Origin: Auritidibacter ignavus | GTDB taxonomy: Bacteria > Actinomycetota > Actinomycetes > Actinomycetales > Micrococcaceae | Assembly: GCF_003703835.1 (NCBI RefSeq) | Contig: NZ_RDQR01000009.1 | Span: 25,779-89,778, forward strand | Reading direction: 5' to 3' | Length of the DNA stretch: 64,000 nt | Part shown: piece by piece, positions 45,270-55,194 of the stretch | Layout of the letters: the number at the start of each line of letters is the position of its first letter | How positions within the stretch are numbered: the stretch's first letter is position 1 | Made by a program: the position numbers and the translations under genes | The notes under the pieces: model-generated | The model's database searches: none | Told to the model about the DNA's origin: nothing | The model's input: only the letters and a program-made list of their open reading frames with translations

Positions 45270-46190
45270 TTAGCTCTCGGAGGACCAATCGCGGGTAGCC
45301 AACTCGGATAGGCCGGTGGGTTCACCGTTGTCGTCGTAGAGGTAGAAACCCTTACCGTTCTCGACGCCGAGGTAGTCGTTGTCCAAGGCCCACTTCAGAC
45401 GGCGTGCCATTTCTTGGGAGTCCTCGTCATCGGTCTTATTGGACTCGATGGCGTAGGAGACACCGAAGCCGACCACGTCGAATAGGCGGAACGGAGTGAA
45501 GCGGTCGCCTTCGGTGATGATCCGGGCCACCTTCTCGACGGTTGCCACGTCGGTGATGCCACGGGTCCACAGCTTGGCACCGTTTTCCAGCCAGGGCACG
45601 AACAGCGTGTTGATCACGTAGCCCGGGTGCTCCTTGTTGAGCTCGATCGGCACCATGCCGAACTCCTCAGCGGCCTCCACAGCGGTCTTGAAGACCTCCG
45701 GATCGGTCTGGCCGGTGGGCATGATCTCGACAATGTTCTGCTTGTGAATGTCATTGGCGAAGTGCATGGCCAGGTACTTCTCGGGGCGACCGGTCAGCTC
45801 GGCGAAGTCCGAGGGGCGGAAGGTCGAGGTGTTGGTGGCCACGATGGTCTTCTCGGGCAACAGCTCAGCGAGCTTGCCGTACAAGTCGTTCTTGATCTCG
45901 GTTTTCTCCGGAACGGCCTCAATGATCAGATCGGCGTCCTTGACGGCTTCTGCCAGATCAGCGGTCTGGGTAATGCGCTGGCGACCCTCGGTGATCTTCT
46001 CTTCGGGCTGATCGGTGAAGTACTGGCGGTACTTCTTCGCGATGTTCTCGAACCGGCCCTCAGCGGCCTTGAGTGCGTCGTCGTTGATGTCGTAGCTCAC
46101 CACGTTCTTGCCGTTGTACGCGGCGAACATAGCGATCTGTGCGCCTAGGTTTCCGGCGCCCAACACGGTCAAATTCTGAACATCAGACAT
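45270..46190 (-). CDS. 3-hydroxyacyl-CoA dehydrogenase
   Basis: 306 aa from ATG 46190. NAD-binding VLGAGNLGAQIAMFAAYNGK; catalytic His in MHFANDIHKQNIVEI with Glu/Asn partners (VATNTSTFRPSD); C-terminal 3HCDH domain (EHPGYVINTLFVPWLENG). Oxidises 3-hydroxyacyl-CoA, or 3-hydroxybutyryl-CoA, in fatty acid turnover. Reads divergently from the acyl-CoA ligase, whose promoter region holds a CRP-type site. Confidence 0.9.
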   Translation of the reverse strand: MSDVQNLTVLGAGNLGAQIAMFAAYNGKNVVSYDINDDALKAAEGRFENIAKKYRQYFTDQPEEKITEGRQRITQTADLAEAVKDADLIIEAVPEKTEIKNDLYGKLAELLPEKTIVATNTSTFRPSDFAELTGRPEKYLAMHFANDIHKQNIVEIMPTGQTDPEVFKTAVEAAEEFGMVPIELNKEHPGYVINTLFVPWLENGAKLWTRGITDVATVEKVARIITEGDRFTPFRLFDVVGFGVSYAIESNKTDDEDSQEMARRLKWALDNDYLGVENGKGFYLYDDNGEPTGLSELATRDWSSES

Positions 46191-46421
46191 TATGTCTCCC
46201 ATCTGCAGTTATGGAGCGGTTACATCGTATGGTCAACTCCGTTCCGTACAGTTGCGATGCTACGCCCCGCCCCGCGGGATGTGTAGGGGCTACTGGCGCC
46301 AGCACACCAGGCAACCGATCGCCCAGAGTGAACCGCGGGTTAAGGCGGTCGGGACAGTGTCAGCCAGCAGTCATAGTGCAGACTGCACAAACGCCGCTGC
46401 GAAGTTTGTCGTCACAGGCTA

Positions 46422-46437
46422 TGTGAGCTAGCTCACA
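46422..46437. promoter_or_regulatory. CRP/GlxR-type operator
   Basis: TGTGAGCTAGCTCACA is a perfect 16-bp palindrome matching the TGTGA-N6-TCACA consensus. It lies 85 bp before the ligase gene, close to a candidate -10 TAGAGT (46445-46450). The site would overlap the -35 region, so the cAMP regulator may repress or activate class II-like. It could also serve the divergent dehydrogenase gene. Confidence 0.8.
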
Positions 46438-46506
46438 ACCGGTTTAGAGTGAAGGCACACAGACACCATCGACGACGAGAGTCATCAGTAGCAGGAGGTT
46501 TCCCCG

Positions 46507-47985
46507 ATGTCTACCTACTTCCCGTGGCTAGCCCCGTCCGAGCGAGCAGATCAGACCTGTTTGACCGATGCGAACCACTCACTGTCGTATCGAGAATTAT
46601 CGGAGAGTTCTCGGGCGCTTGCCTCCCAGCTGGCCGACCACGGTATCGGCCACGGCGATGTGGTGGCCATCATGTTGCCCAATCGGGTTGAGCTGGTGGT
46701 CGCGATTTTTGCTGCCTGGCGTCTGGGCGCTGCCGCCACGCCGATCAACCCGGTGTTTACCGACCGGGAGGCCACGCATCAGCTCACCGACTCCGGGGCG
46801 AAGGTGATCGTCACCGCAGAACCGGATCGCTTCGCTGAGCTACTGGCCACCATCGATGTCAACGACGTGCTCGCTGAGAACAAGACGACCGAGAACCCCG
46901 CCGCCGACCACGAGCCCGATCCGGAAGCGGTTGCCCAAGATATTGCCTTGCTGATCTACACCAGTGGCTCCACCGGTCGGCCCAAGGGCGTGATGCTCGA
47001 TCACGCGAATCTGCACGCCATGACCGGACAAATGATGGGGGCCTTTAATTTCACCGGCGACGAGCACTGTCTGCTGGTGCTGCCACTGTTTCACTCCAAT
47101 GCGTTGCTGGTCAGTATCCTCACCCCGCTACGGGCCGGGACCCGGACCACCATTCTGGAGCGCTTCCACCCGGTGGAGTTCTTGGAAGCGATTGCAACAT
47201 ACCGCCCCACCTACTTCTCGTGTGTGCCCACCATCCTGGCTCATCTCACCGCCCTACCGGCCGAGGCCATCCCGGACACCAGCTCGCTACGCTTTGCCGT
47301 CTGCGGTGCGGCTCCGGCCTCGGCGGAACTGCTCCAGCGGGCCGAGGAGATGTTCGATATCGCCATTGTCGAAGGCTACGGGTTGACCGAAGGCACCTGT
47401 GCATCGGCCTCGAATCCCATTGAGGGGGTGCGTAAGCCCGGCACCGTGGGTATCGCGCTACCCGGCCAACAGATCCGGATTGTCGACCCCGAAGACAACG
47501 AGGTGCCCACCGGTGAAACCGGCGAAATCATCATTAGTGGTCCCACCGTGATGCGGGGCTATCTCGGCAAACCCGAGGCCACCGCCAAGACCGTGGTCGA
47601 TGGCTGGTTGCACACCGGTGATGTTGGCAAGCTCGACGAGGACGGGTATCTCACCATTGTCGACCGCATCAAAGACATGATTATCCGTGGCGGAGAGAAC
47701 ATCTACCCCAAGGAGATCGAATCCGTGCTCTACGGCGTCGAGGGTGTGCTGGAAGCCGCGGTGATTAGTAAACCCGACCCCTCCCTGGGCGAAGTCCCCG
47801 TCGCTCGCGTTTCGCTGTACTCCGGCAGCACCCTCACACCCGAGGACTTGCTGGCCGAATGTCGCAAGCACCTGACCAAGATCAAGGTGCCCGTTGAACT
47901 GACGATCATTGACGAGATTCCCAAGAACCCCGTCGGCAAGATCGATAAGCCTCGTCTGCGCCAGGAGGCCTCGGCAGCCTCCTAG
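46507..47985 (+). CDS. Acyl-CoA ligase (AMP-forming)
   Basis: 492 aa. ANL superfamily: P-loop LLIYTSGSTGRPKGVMLDH, VEGYGLTEGTCA, GWLHTGDVGKLDEDGYL, DRIKDMIIRGGENIYPKEIE, catalytic Lys in KNPVGKIDKPRLR. AGGAGG precedes ATG 46507. Activates a carboxylic acid, probably a medium or long chain fatty acid given the neighbours. Confidence 0.92.
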   Translation: MSTYFPWLAPSERADQTCLTDANHSLSYRELSESSRALASQLADHGIGHGDVVAIMLPNRVELVVAIFAAWRLGAAATPINPVFTDREATHQLTDSGAKVIVTAEPDRFAELLATIDVNDVLAENKTTENPAADHEPDPEAVAQDIALLIYTSGSTGRPKGVMLDHANLHAMTGQMMGAFNFTGDEHCLLVLPLFHSNALLVSILTPLRAGTRTTILERFHPVEFLEAIATYRPTYFSCVPTILAHLTALPAEAIPDTSSLRFAVCGAAPASAELLQRAEEMFDIAIVEGYGLTEGTCASASNPIEGVRKPGTVGIALPGQQIRIVDPEDNEVPTGETGEIIISGPTVMRGYLGKPEATAKTVVDGWLHTGDVGKLDEDGYLTIVDRIKDMIIRGGENIYPKEIESVLYGVEGVLEAAVISKPDPSLGEVPVARVSLYSGSTLTPEDLLAECRKHLTKIKVPVELTIIDEIPKNPVGKIDKPRLRQEASAAS

Positions 47986-48029
47986 CGCCCCGCTCTGAGT
48001 TTTTTCGGCCCACGTTTCAAGGAGGAATC

Positions 48030-49898
48030 ATGGGTATCCGCACTCCGGACCTGCCCCCGGCGGGTCCCGTACCACTGGATCAGATGCCTTTTCGGGACCG
48101 GATTAAGGTCCTGTCGCAACACTGGGGCGAGTACGGTTTCGGCGTCCCGAAATACATCCTGCTGTTCTACATCATCAAAATGGCCCTCTACATCGCCCTC
48201 GGTGTGGTCATCGTCGGGCTTACCACCCCGGCGCTGGGCGGTTTTGGCGCCTTCACCGAGTGGTGGACCGAACCGATTGTCTACCTGAAACTGATGGTCT
48301 GGACGATCCTGTTCGAGATCACCGGCCTGTCCTCGTCCTCAGGGCCATTGGCGTTCAAAATCAGCCCACCGATCGGTGGCATTCTCTACTACCTGCGCCC
48401 CGGCACGCTGCGCGTACCGCCGTGGCCGGATAAGGTACCCGGTACCTCCGGGGACCACCGCACGCTGTGGGACGTGGGTGTGTATATCGCGCTCTTAGCC
48501 AACCTAGTGTTCCTGCTGATGCACCCGGGTACCCGCACCGAGCTGGTCCCCGACGCCCAAGCCGGGCTGTTGCCAGCCTGGGCGATGCTGACCTATTTAG
48601 GCCTGCTGGGTTTGATGGGGTTGCGCGATAAGGTCGTGTTCCTCACCTCACGAGCCGAACAGTACCCGCCGATCTTGTTGGCTTTTGCGGTCCTGGCCAG
48701 CTTCACCGATATGATCATCGCCGCCAAGGTCGTGATCGTCGTGGTCTGGGTCGGGGCAGCGATTTCGAAGTTCGGACGTCACTTCACCCCGACGGTGGCA
48801 GCGATGATGGCTAATACGCCCTGGATCCCCACGCGGGCGGCCAAACGGGCGCTGTACCGAGACTTCCCGCGAGATATGCGGCCCTCACGGTTCACCACCA
48901 TCATGGCTCACGGACTCGGGACCTTGGTGGAGGGTGTGGCACCGCTGGTCTTGTTGTTCTCCACCAACCGCACCCTGACCTTGATTGCGCTGGTGGCCAT
49001 CATCGCCTTCCACGTGTTCATCATCTCGACCCTGCCGCTGGCGGTCCCGCTGGAGTGGAATATCTTCTTTATCTTTGCCGCCTACTTCCTGTTCTGGAAC
49101 TACCCGGCCGAAGCCGGCTACGGGGTCTTCGACTTCAGCTCGCCATGGGTCGCTGTCGCAGTGATTGGCGGTATGGTGATCTGGCCCATTATCGGTAATC
49201 TCCGTCCGGACTGGATCTCCTTCTTGGTCTCCTACCGTCAATACGCCGGCAACTGGGCCTGCACCGTGTGGGCATTCCGCGACGAGGACGCCGAAAACAA
49301 ACTGGAAACCCACATCACGAAGTCCAATCAGATGCACTCCACCCAGCTCAAGGCAGCCTTCGGTGAAGAGCTGGCTGGGATATTCACCGAGAAAGGCAAT
49401 GCCTTCCGCGCCATGCACAGTATGGGACGGGCGTGCTACTCGATGCTGTACCGGCACACCAGCAATATCGACACCTACCGGTTACGGGAAGGGGAGACGA
49501 TTTGTTCGCCGCTCATTGGCTGGCAGTTCGGTGACGGTCACCTCCACGATGAGCGGCTGATCAGTGCCGTGCAGAAACGGTGCAACTACGAACCGGGCGA
49601 TCTGGTGGTGGTCTTCACCGAATCCGAACCCATCCACCGTAACCGGACCGAGTACCGGGTGATTGATGCGGCCTTGGGCGTGGTGGAGCGTGGCTGGTAT
49701 TACACCCGGGACTCCTCCGAGACCCAGCCGTGGCTACCCGATGGCCCGATCCCGCACACCGTGACCTGGACCCGTCCGGGCTATCAGGCACCCGGTGATG
49801 CGATCTATGGCCGCCACGACAGTGACGCGGAGATCACGGGTGCCCCGCAGGTCAAGGTTGTACCCGTCACAGTTGATCGTGAGAAAATAACCGAATGA
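48030..49898 (+). CDS. DUF3556 membrane protein
   Basis: 622 aa. About ten membrane segments within residues 45-400, then a soluble C-terminal domain of about 200 residues (YRHTSNIDTYRLREGETICS). DUF3556 proteins occur in mycolate and non-mycolate actinobacteria beside lipid genes and lack an established function. AAGGAGG precedes the ATG. Stop overlaps the next gene start (ATGA), so it is in one operon with the FAD oxidoreductase and the PucR-type regulator. Confidence 0.85.
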   Translation: MGIRTPDLPPAGPVPLDQMPFRDRIKVLSQHWGEYGFGVPKYILLFYIIKMALYIALGVVIVGLTTPALGGFGAFTEWWTEPIVYLKLMVWTILFEITGLSSSSGPLAFKISPPIGGILYYLRPGTLRVPPWPDKVPGTSGDHRTLWDVGVYIALLANLVFLLMHPGTRTELVPDAQAGLLPAWAMLTYLGLLGLMGLRDKVVFLTSRAEQYPPILLAFAVLASFTDMIIAAKVVIVVVWVGAAISKFGRHFTPTVAAMMANTPWIPTRAAKRALYRDFPRDMRPSRFTTIMAHGLGTLVEGVAPLVLLFSTNRTLTLIALVAIIAFHVFIISTLPLAVPLEWNIFFIFAAYFLFWNYPAEAGYGVFDFSSPWVAVAVIGGMVIWPIIGNLRPDWISFLVSYRQYAGNWACTVWAFRDEDAENKLETHITKSNQMHSTQLKAAFGEELAGIFTEKGNAFRAMHSMGRACYSMLYRHTSNIDTYRLREGETICSPLIGWQFGDGHLHDERLISAVQKRCNYEPGDLVVVFTESEPIHRNRTEYRVIDAALGVVERGWYYTRDSSETQPWLPDGPIPHTVTWTRPGYQAPGDAIYGRHDSDAEITGAPQVKVVPVTVDREKITE

Positions 49899-51379
49899 CG
49901 ACAGCGATGGTGGTTGGCAGCGGGCCCAATGGGCTCGCTGCCGCCGTGACCTTGGCCCGTGCAGGACTGGAGGTCACCGTGCTGGAAGCTGCCGAACAAC
50001 CCGGCGGTGGAGCCCGCTCAGCGGAACTCACGGTGCCTGGAGTCCTCCACGACGAATGTTCCGGCTTCCACCCGCTTGCCGTGGAGACCGCCTTTTCTGC
50101 CACCGCTCGCCTGGATCGGTACGGCTTAGAATGGCGACGCCCTGAGGTGCAATATGCCCAACCGCTCGATGACGGAACCGGGGTGGCCGCCTGGCAGGAT
50201 GTGGCCACCACAGCAGAGCGTCTGGGCAGTGACGGACCAATGTGGCAACGGGTCTTTGGGCCACTGTCCGAAAACTTCCCGGAGATCACCGAGGACTTTT
50301 TGCAACCGATGTTGCACCTGCCACATCACGCGTGCAAGCTGGCCCACTTCGGAGCCTTTGCCGGCATGCCGGCTACCCTGCTCGGAAAACTGTGGCACAC
50401 ACCTCAGGCACGCGCCCTCTTCGCCGGGGTGGCCGCCCACGCCTTCCGCCCCTTCGGCTCTCTGGCATCCTCGGCCATTGGTGTCGCCTTGGGCACCGCC
50501 GCCCACACCTACGGGTGGCCGGTGGCCGCCGGAGGATCTCAGGACATCTCGGCGGCGATGATCGCGGCACTGGAGGATCTCGGCGGGCGGGTAGAAACCG
50601 GGCTGCGCGTACGGTCCTTGTTGGATCTACCGCCAGCCGATGTGGTCATGCTCGATACCAGTCCGGCCGCCGCGCTGGAAATCGGCGGGGCGCAGATCCC
50701 ATACCCAGTCCGGTGCGGGTTGCGATCCTTCCGACACGGGCCCGGAGCATTCGTGGTGAACTTTGCCGTGGAAGGTGGCATCCCCTGGCGGTACGAGCCA
50801 GCCCGGTCTGCCGGCACGGTACACGTGGGCGGGACCTATCACGAGGTCGCTACTGCAGAGCGAGAAATCCACCGCGGACGCATGCCAGAGCGCCCCTTCG
50901 TGCTCTTGGGCCAGCAGTATTTGGCGGATCCGGATCGCTCTGCCGGCACGGTTCATCCGGTGGATGCCTACGCACACGTACCGGCCGGATTCCGCGGAGA
51001 TGCCACGGTCGCGATCGAGGAACAGATCGAACGGTTTGCCCCCGGGTTCCGCGACCGGATCGTGGGCCGATACGTCCGGTCAGCCCAGGACCTAGAATCC
51101 CACAACGCCAACTATGTGGGTGGGGACATCGTCACCGGCGCCAATTCAGCCTGGCAGTTGCTGATGCGGCCCCGGCCGAGTATCAACCCCTATTCGCTCG
51201 GTGCACCGGGACTCTACCTCTGTTCGGCGGCCACCCCGCCCGGAGCCGGTGCCCACGGGATGTGTGGCTATAACGCGGCCCAGTCAGCCCTGGCTGAACT
51301 CCGGCGGGCCGGCAGAATTGAGGAAAGGAGCCCGGTGCGTGGAGACCGAGATCTCGCTGGTCGGCCAGAGAATGTCTGA
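49895..51379 (+). CDS. FAD-dependent oxidoreductase, phytoene desaturase-like
   Basis: 494 aa. N-terminal dinucleotide-binding VVGSGPNGLAAAVTLARAGL with VTVLEAAEQPGGGARSAE; C-terminal FAD motif GAPGLYLCSAATPPGAGAHG. The NAD(P)/FAD family related to carotenoid desaturases and retinol saturases. No carotenoid gene is adjacent; neighbours suggest a lipid substrate. It overlaps the DUF3556 gene by four bases and the regulator by 41. Confidence 0.88.
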   Translation: MTTAMVVGSGPNGLAAAVTLARAGLEVTVLEAAEQPGGGARSAELTVPGVLHDECSGFHPLAVETAFSATARLDRYGLEWRRPEVQYAQPLDDGTGVAAWQDVATTAERLGSDGPMWQRVFGPLSENFPEITEDFLQPMLHLPHHACKLAHFGAFAGMPATLLGKLWHTPQARALFAGVAAHAFRPFGSLASSAIGVALGTAAHTYGWPVAAGGSQDISAAMIAALEDLGGRVETGLRVRSLLDLPPADVVMLDTSPAAALEIGGAQIPYPVRCGLRSFRHGPGAFVVNFAVEGGIPWRYEPARSAGTVHVGGTYHEVATAEREIHRGRMPERPFVLLGQQYLADPDRSAGTVHPVDAYAHVPAGFRGDATVAIEEQIERFAPGFRDRIVGRYVRSAQDLESHNANYVGGDIVTGANSAWQLLMRPRPSINPYSLGAPGLYLCSAATPPGAGAHGMCGYNAAQSALAELRRAGRIEERSPVRGDRDLAGRPENV

Positions 51380-52589
51380 GCGACTCGAGGAAATCAGTTC
51401 GGAGACGACCAAAACCATCGCCCGGAACGTGGACTATCTCGACGAGCCCGAGTTACTCACGTCCTTGGCGGCCAGTGTGGAAGGCAATGCCACCACGATT
51501 GCCTCCATGCTGTGTAACGCCATCCCGCTCGAGCGAGTCCAGGCTCATCCGGCTACCATCGAATATGCTCATCGCCTCGCCCAACGGGGGATCCCCTCGG
51601 ATTCGCTGCGCAGGGCCTACCACGTGGGAACGGCAGCGTTTCGTGCCTTTGTTTTTGAAGAAGTGTTGGCTTTGGATAGCCCGCCCGAAGCCAAGCTGGA
51701 AATCCAGCACTATATCGATGGGTTCTTTCACAGCTATATTGACTGGATCACCCAGGAAGTGCTGGCTGTCCACGCCGAGGAAACACGGCACCGGTTAGAA
51801 GATAGCGCTTCAGCCACCGCGAGCCTGGTCCGCCAGGTGCTGGACCAGCAGCCCGTGGCTCCCAGTACCTTTGAGGCACGCGCCCACTATCGGCTGGATC
51901 TGATTCACCGAGCGGCAATGGTTTGGGTGGATGACGCCAACCCGGGGGTGGATTCCACGCCGGCCCTGCTGACGCTGACCTCGCAGGTTGCTCGTGCCTT
52001 CGGACGTGGCACCCCGCACCTGTTTACTGCTGTTGACCGGGGATTAGCGTGGGTCTGGTTCGGGGTGGGACGAGCCCAACGACCCGACCCCGCCCAGCTT
52101 GACGCCGCGCTGGCAGAATTGCCGGGTAGCAAGATTGCCTTTGGTAGTACCGAAGCCGGTGTCGTCGGTTTTCGCTGTTCCCATGTGCAAGCCGAGGCCG
52201 CGATGCGCGTGGCGTTAGCCTCGGGGAAGACCACACCACGGGCTATGTTCTACGGCGACCCAGGTGTAGCCATTACCTCGGTGCTGGTCCATGATCTGCC
52301 GGCGACGCAAGCGTGGGTGGCCGATCAACTCCGGGGATTGTGTGAGGCCAGCGAGAACGCGGAGCGATTGCGGGAGACGCTGAGTTGTTTTCTGGCCAAT
52401 GAGAGTAGCCATACCCGCACCGCAAACGCGATGAACTTACACCGCAATACCGTCCGCTACCGGGTGGAGAAGGCCATCGAGCTGCGCGGGAAACCTTTGG
52501 CCAGTACTCCCACCGATTTAGCGATGGCCCTGCAGGTCTGTGAGATCCTCGGGCTGGCCACACGACAGTTCAGTGAACAGTCCGGATGA
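51339..52589 (+). CDS. PucR/CdaR-type transcriptional regulator
   Basis: About 416 aa from GTG 51339 (AAAGGAG eight bases upstream). An N-terminal helical RsbRD-like region, a GGDEF-like central part and the C-terminal PucR HTH_30: FLANESSHTRTANAMNLHRN followed by TVRYRVEKAIELRG. Proteins of this class sense metabolites and activate catabolic genes. Its overlap with the oxidoreductase gene suggests it controls its own operon. Confidence 0.85.
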   Translation: METEISLVGQRMSERLEEISSETTKTIARNVDYLDEPELLTSLAASVEGNATTIASMLCNAIPLERVQAHPATIEYAHRLAQRGIPSDSLRRAYHVGTAAFRAFVFEEVLALDSPPEAKLEIQHYIDGFFHSYIDWITQEVLAVHAEETRHRLEDSASATASLVRQVLDQQPVAPSTFEARAHYRLDLIHRAAMVWVDDANPGVDSTPALLTLTSQVARAFGRGTPHLFTAVDRGLAWVWFGVGRAQRPDPAQLDAALAELPGSKIAFGSTEAGVVGFRCSHVQAEAAMRVALASGKTTPRAMFYGDPGVAITSVLVHDLPATQAWVADQLRGLCEASENAERLRETLSCFLANESSHTRTANAMNLHRNTVRYRVEKAIELRGKPLASTPTDLAMALQVCEILGLATRQFSEQSG

Positions 52590-53084
52590 ATCGCTGGAGG
52601 TGAAGGGCCGAGTGCGGTGAGATTAGCAGTATCAGCGACTGCACCGCCGGCTGGATCAAGGCCTCTTCTGCAACACGCATGAAGGACCCATCGACGCGGA
52701 ACTGAAGATTGTCGTGTCAGCTACTTCATGACTCAACGCGTGAGCTGACTGTGTATTGGTACATACTGCGCGGCGGGCCTGCTATGGCCCTTGCCGGGCT
52801 GCGCGCCATAAAACCCAATATAAATGCCACAAGCTGGCATGCGGGCTACATCGACATGTTTACTGCCAAGAGCGATACTCAACGAGACAGACCACGCAAT
52901 CCTCGCGTCCTCCGCAAATTATCTCGGCACCAGTCAGGTTTTCTCATCTTCCCAAACGGGACAAGACCTGAGATACGTCACGCGTATTTCTCAAACTAAT
53001 CAGAAGCAGGTACCATAACTGAGGTTCGGTACGTCATTCAGGGAAGAACCCTCCTCTGTCTACTCTTTGAGCGGAGCCAAATAC
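52590..53084. other. Gap before the citrate-type transporter
   Basis: 495 bp; no gene recognised. Codon composition of the short open frames looks random, and AT content rises towards 53000. The CitMHS promoter should be here. Confidence 0.45.
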
Positions 53085-54458
53085 ATGGATGAGCCATCTA
53101 CCCTGCTCACCGCAGGTGGCCTCGGGATTATTGGAGCTACTGTTGCCCTATTGATCTGGAACAAGGTCTCTCCGATTGTTGCGATGGTTCTCATTCCCAT
53201 TGTAGGGGCCTTGTTGCTCGGCTTCAGCATCACAGACATTGCGGAGTTTGCGGGTGAAGGCCTATCGACAGTGATGAACGTTACTGTAATGTTCATCTTT
53301 GCGATTCTTTTTTTCGGGATTCTTTACGATGCCGGTCTCTTCGACCCCGTCATTCGCTCTCTGATCCTTGCCACTCGAGGAAAAATCATCCTAGTAACTG
53401 TCGGCACGGGTCTCATTGGTGCTGTCGCTCACCTGGACGGTGCAGGAGCGACTACTTTCCTCCTCACCGTTCCGGCTCTTCTGCCACTCTATCAAGCATT
53501 GAATATGAGTAAATATTTGCTCCTACTAATGCTTGCGCTCGCCGCGTCGATCATGAATTTGGTTCCCTGGGGAGGGCCCGCCGGTCGTGTCGTAGCAGTG
53601 ACGGGAGAAGAACCACTAGACATCTACTTACCTCTCATTCCGCTTCAGGGTGTTGGGGTGGTTCTGTTAATCATTTTGGGTGTCCTGCTTGGTATGCGCG
53701 AGTCCAGGCGCATCCAAAAGCAAGTTGCTGCTGGAGAAATTCAGTTAGCAGAGGATTTCTCTATTCGATCCATTGCCGATAACTTCAGTGAACGTCAGTT
53801 GCGCGAGCGTGCCGACATCGTGTCACAAATGCGAAGCGGCAAGGCTATTTACTGGACCAATGCAATCCTTGCGCTCACTATCTTCGGCCTCATGCTGGCC
53901 GACGTTCTCCCGCCCCATCTAGCGTTCATGATTGGCGTGGCGATCGCCTTACCGCTGAACTTCAGTAGTTCAAAATTGCAGATGGAACGAATCCGTGCGC
54001 ACGCGCCTAATGCGTTGATGATGGCTGCAGTCATCCTTGGAGCTTCGGTCTTCCTTGGAGTGCTTGATCAGTCCAAGATGCTGGAATCTATTGCGCTGTC
54101 TGCTCTGGCTGTCATTCCAGAAGGCCTAGGCCCAAATCTCCACATAGCAATGGGCGTACTCGGCGTGCCAATGGACCTTCTAACGTCAACCGACGCCTAT
54201 TATTTCTCAGTGCTACCGCTCGTGGAGGCCACGGCTACGCAGTACGGAGTTTCATCCATTGAAACGGCCCACGCTATGATGGTCGGCAACGTCATAGGAA
54301 CCTTCGTCAGTCCATTCTCCCCAGCCGTGTGGCTCATGTTAGGCCTCGCCAACGCAAACTTTGGCCAACACCTGAAATACTCCTTCTTTATCGTCTGGGG
54401 CTTCTCTGTCCTTATGCTCTTGGCTGCGATGGCACTCGGTCTCGTTGGAATTAGTTAG
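53085..54458 (+). CDS. CitMHS-family citrate/metal symporter
   Basis: 457 aa, about twelve membrane segments. CitMHS features: VAHLDGAGATTFLLTVPALL and VPWGGPAGRVVAVTG in the first half, GVPMDLLTSTDAYYFSVLPL and NVIGTFVSPFSPAVWLMLG in the second. Family role: proton-coupled uptake of metal-complexed citrate. ATG 53085 is favoured over the earlier in-frame ATG-less start. Codon use is noticeably less GC-biased than the neighbours, a possible sign of transfer. Stands alone. Confidence 0.9.
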   Translation: MDEPSTLLTAGGLGIIGATVALLIWNKVSPIVAMVLIPIVGALLLGFSITDIAEFAGEGLSTVMNVTVMFIFAILFFGILYDAGLFDPVIRSLILATRGKIILVTVGTGLIGAVAHLDGAGATTFLLTVPALLPLYQALNMSKYLLLLMLALAASIMNLVPWGGPAGRVVAVTGEEPLDIYLPLIPLQGVGVVLLIILGVLLGMRESRRIQKQVAAGEIQLAEDFSIRSIADNFSERQLRERADIVSQMRSGKAIYWTNAILALTIFGLMLADVLPPHLAFMIGVAIALPLNFSSSKLQMERIRAHAPNALMMAAVILGASVFLGVLDQSKMLESIALSALAVIPEGLGPNLHIAMGVLGVPMDLLTSTDAYYFSVLPLVEATATQYGVSSIETAHAMMVGNVIGTFVSPFSPAVWLMLGLANANFGQHLKYSFFIVWGFSVLMLLAAMALGLVGIS

Positions 54459-55130
54459 CCTCCAGGTTGATCAATTGCGCAAGCTTCCTGCGCTATTTTG
54501 CAACGAGCGTGACTTGCTGTCGTGATGCACATGTTCAGCCCGACTCCGAGCGCTCTGATGTAAGGGACTCTCGCGAGACATGCAATAGCTCACTTGTTGT
54601 TGGAGGCAGTGAGTGGGTGTCGTCAGGCGCTAAGGCTCGCCCAAATCACGTCAAGAGCGAGATTTCGTACGTCGGGATTTATACGAGAAATACTTTGACT
54701 GCAGACCTGGACAGATTGCCATAAAGGATACTCACAACAAGCGCCCCGTTGTCTTATCGAGGTGTCCAGTTGCTGGTGTGTCGCGTGATGATGGGGTTGC
54801 CAGCGTGCTACAGAGGCCGGCCATGTTGACGCGGAGCTAGACCTGGATGAGGCCGCTGTCTGGATTAGTAGCCTCATCGGGGCTCTATACCTGCAAGCTG
54901 CCACCCATCCCGATTTCGATCCGGCTACGCATCAGCCCCATCTGATCCGGTCTGTGCGAACTTTTCTGCGCCCACTCGAATAGTTCGAACTTTCCCTCTT
55001 CGCGACGGACAAGTCTGCTTGCAGCAAGCGGCAGGGATATTGCTGGGGCCGGTGGCAACGTCTTCCCCGGCGCGGCAGACCTCATCTCGATCCACCCCAG
55101 TGTAGTGCTTGGGTGGAGTCGATCGTAGAA
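54459..55130. other. Gap without a recognised gene
   Basis: About 670 bp. A minus-strand open frame (54885-55085) has some coding character (LVRREEGKFELFEWAQKSSH) but no family I know and no start signal, and could be a gene remnant. Nothing else is visible. Confidence 0.4.
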
Positions 55131-55133
55131 GGG

Positions 55134-55190
55134 GTTGACGCCCTCGACCCTCTATGGTTAATTAGTGGAGTAATGAACCACTGAGGTAGT
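55134..55190 (+). promoter_or_regulatory. Promoter and operator of the GntR/ABC operon
   Basis: TTGACG at 55134-55139 with TTAATT 18 bp later could be -35 and -10. TAGTGG-agtaatgaa-CCACTGA overlaps and follows the -10, a 5-6-bp inverted repeat like those bound by YtrA-type GntR regulators, which normally repress their own operon. Confidence 0.5.
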
Positions 55191-55194
55191 AGAG

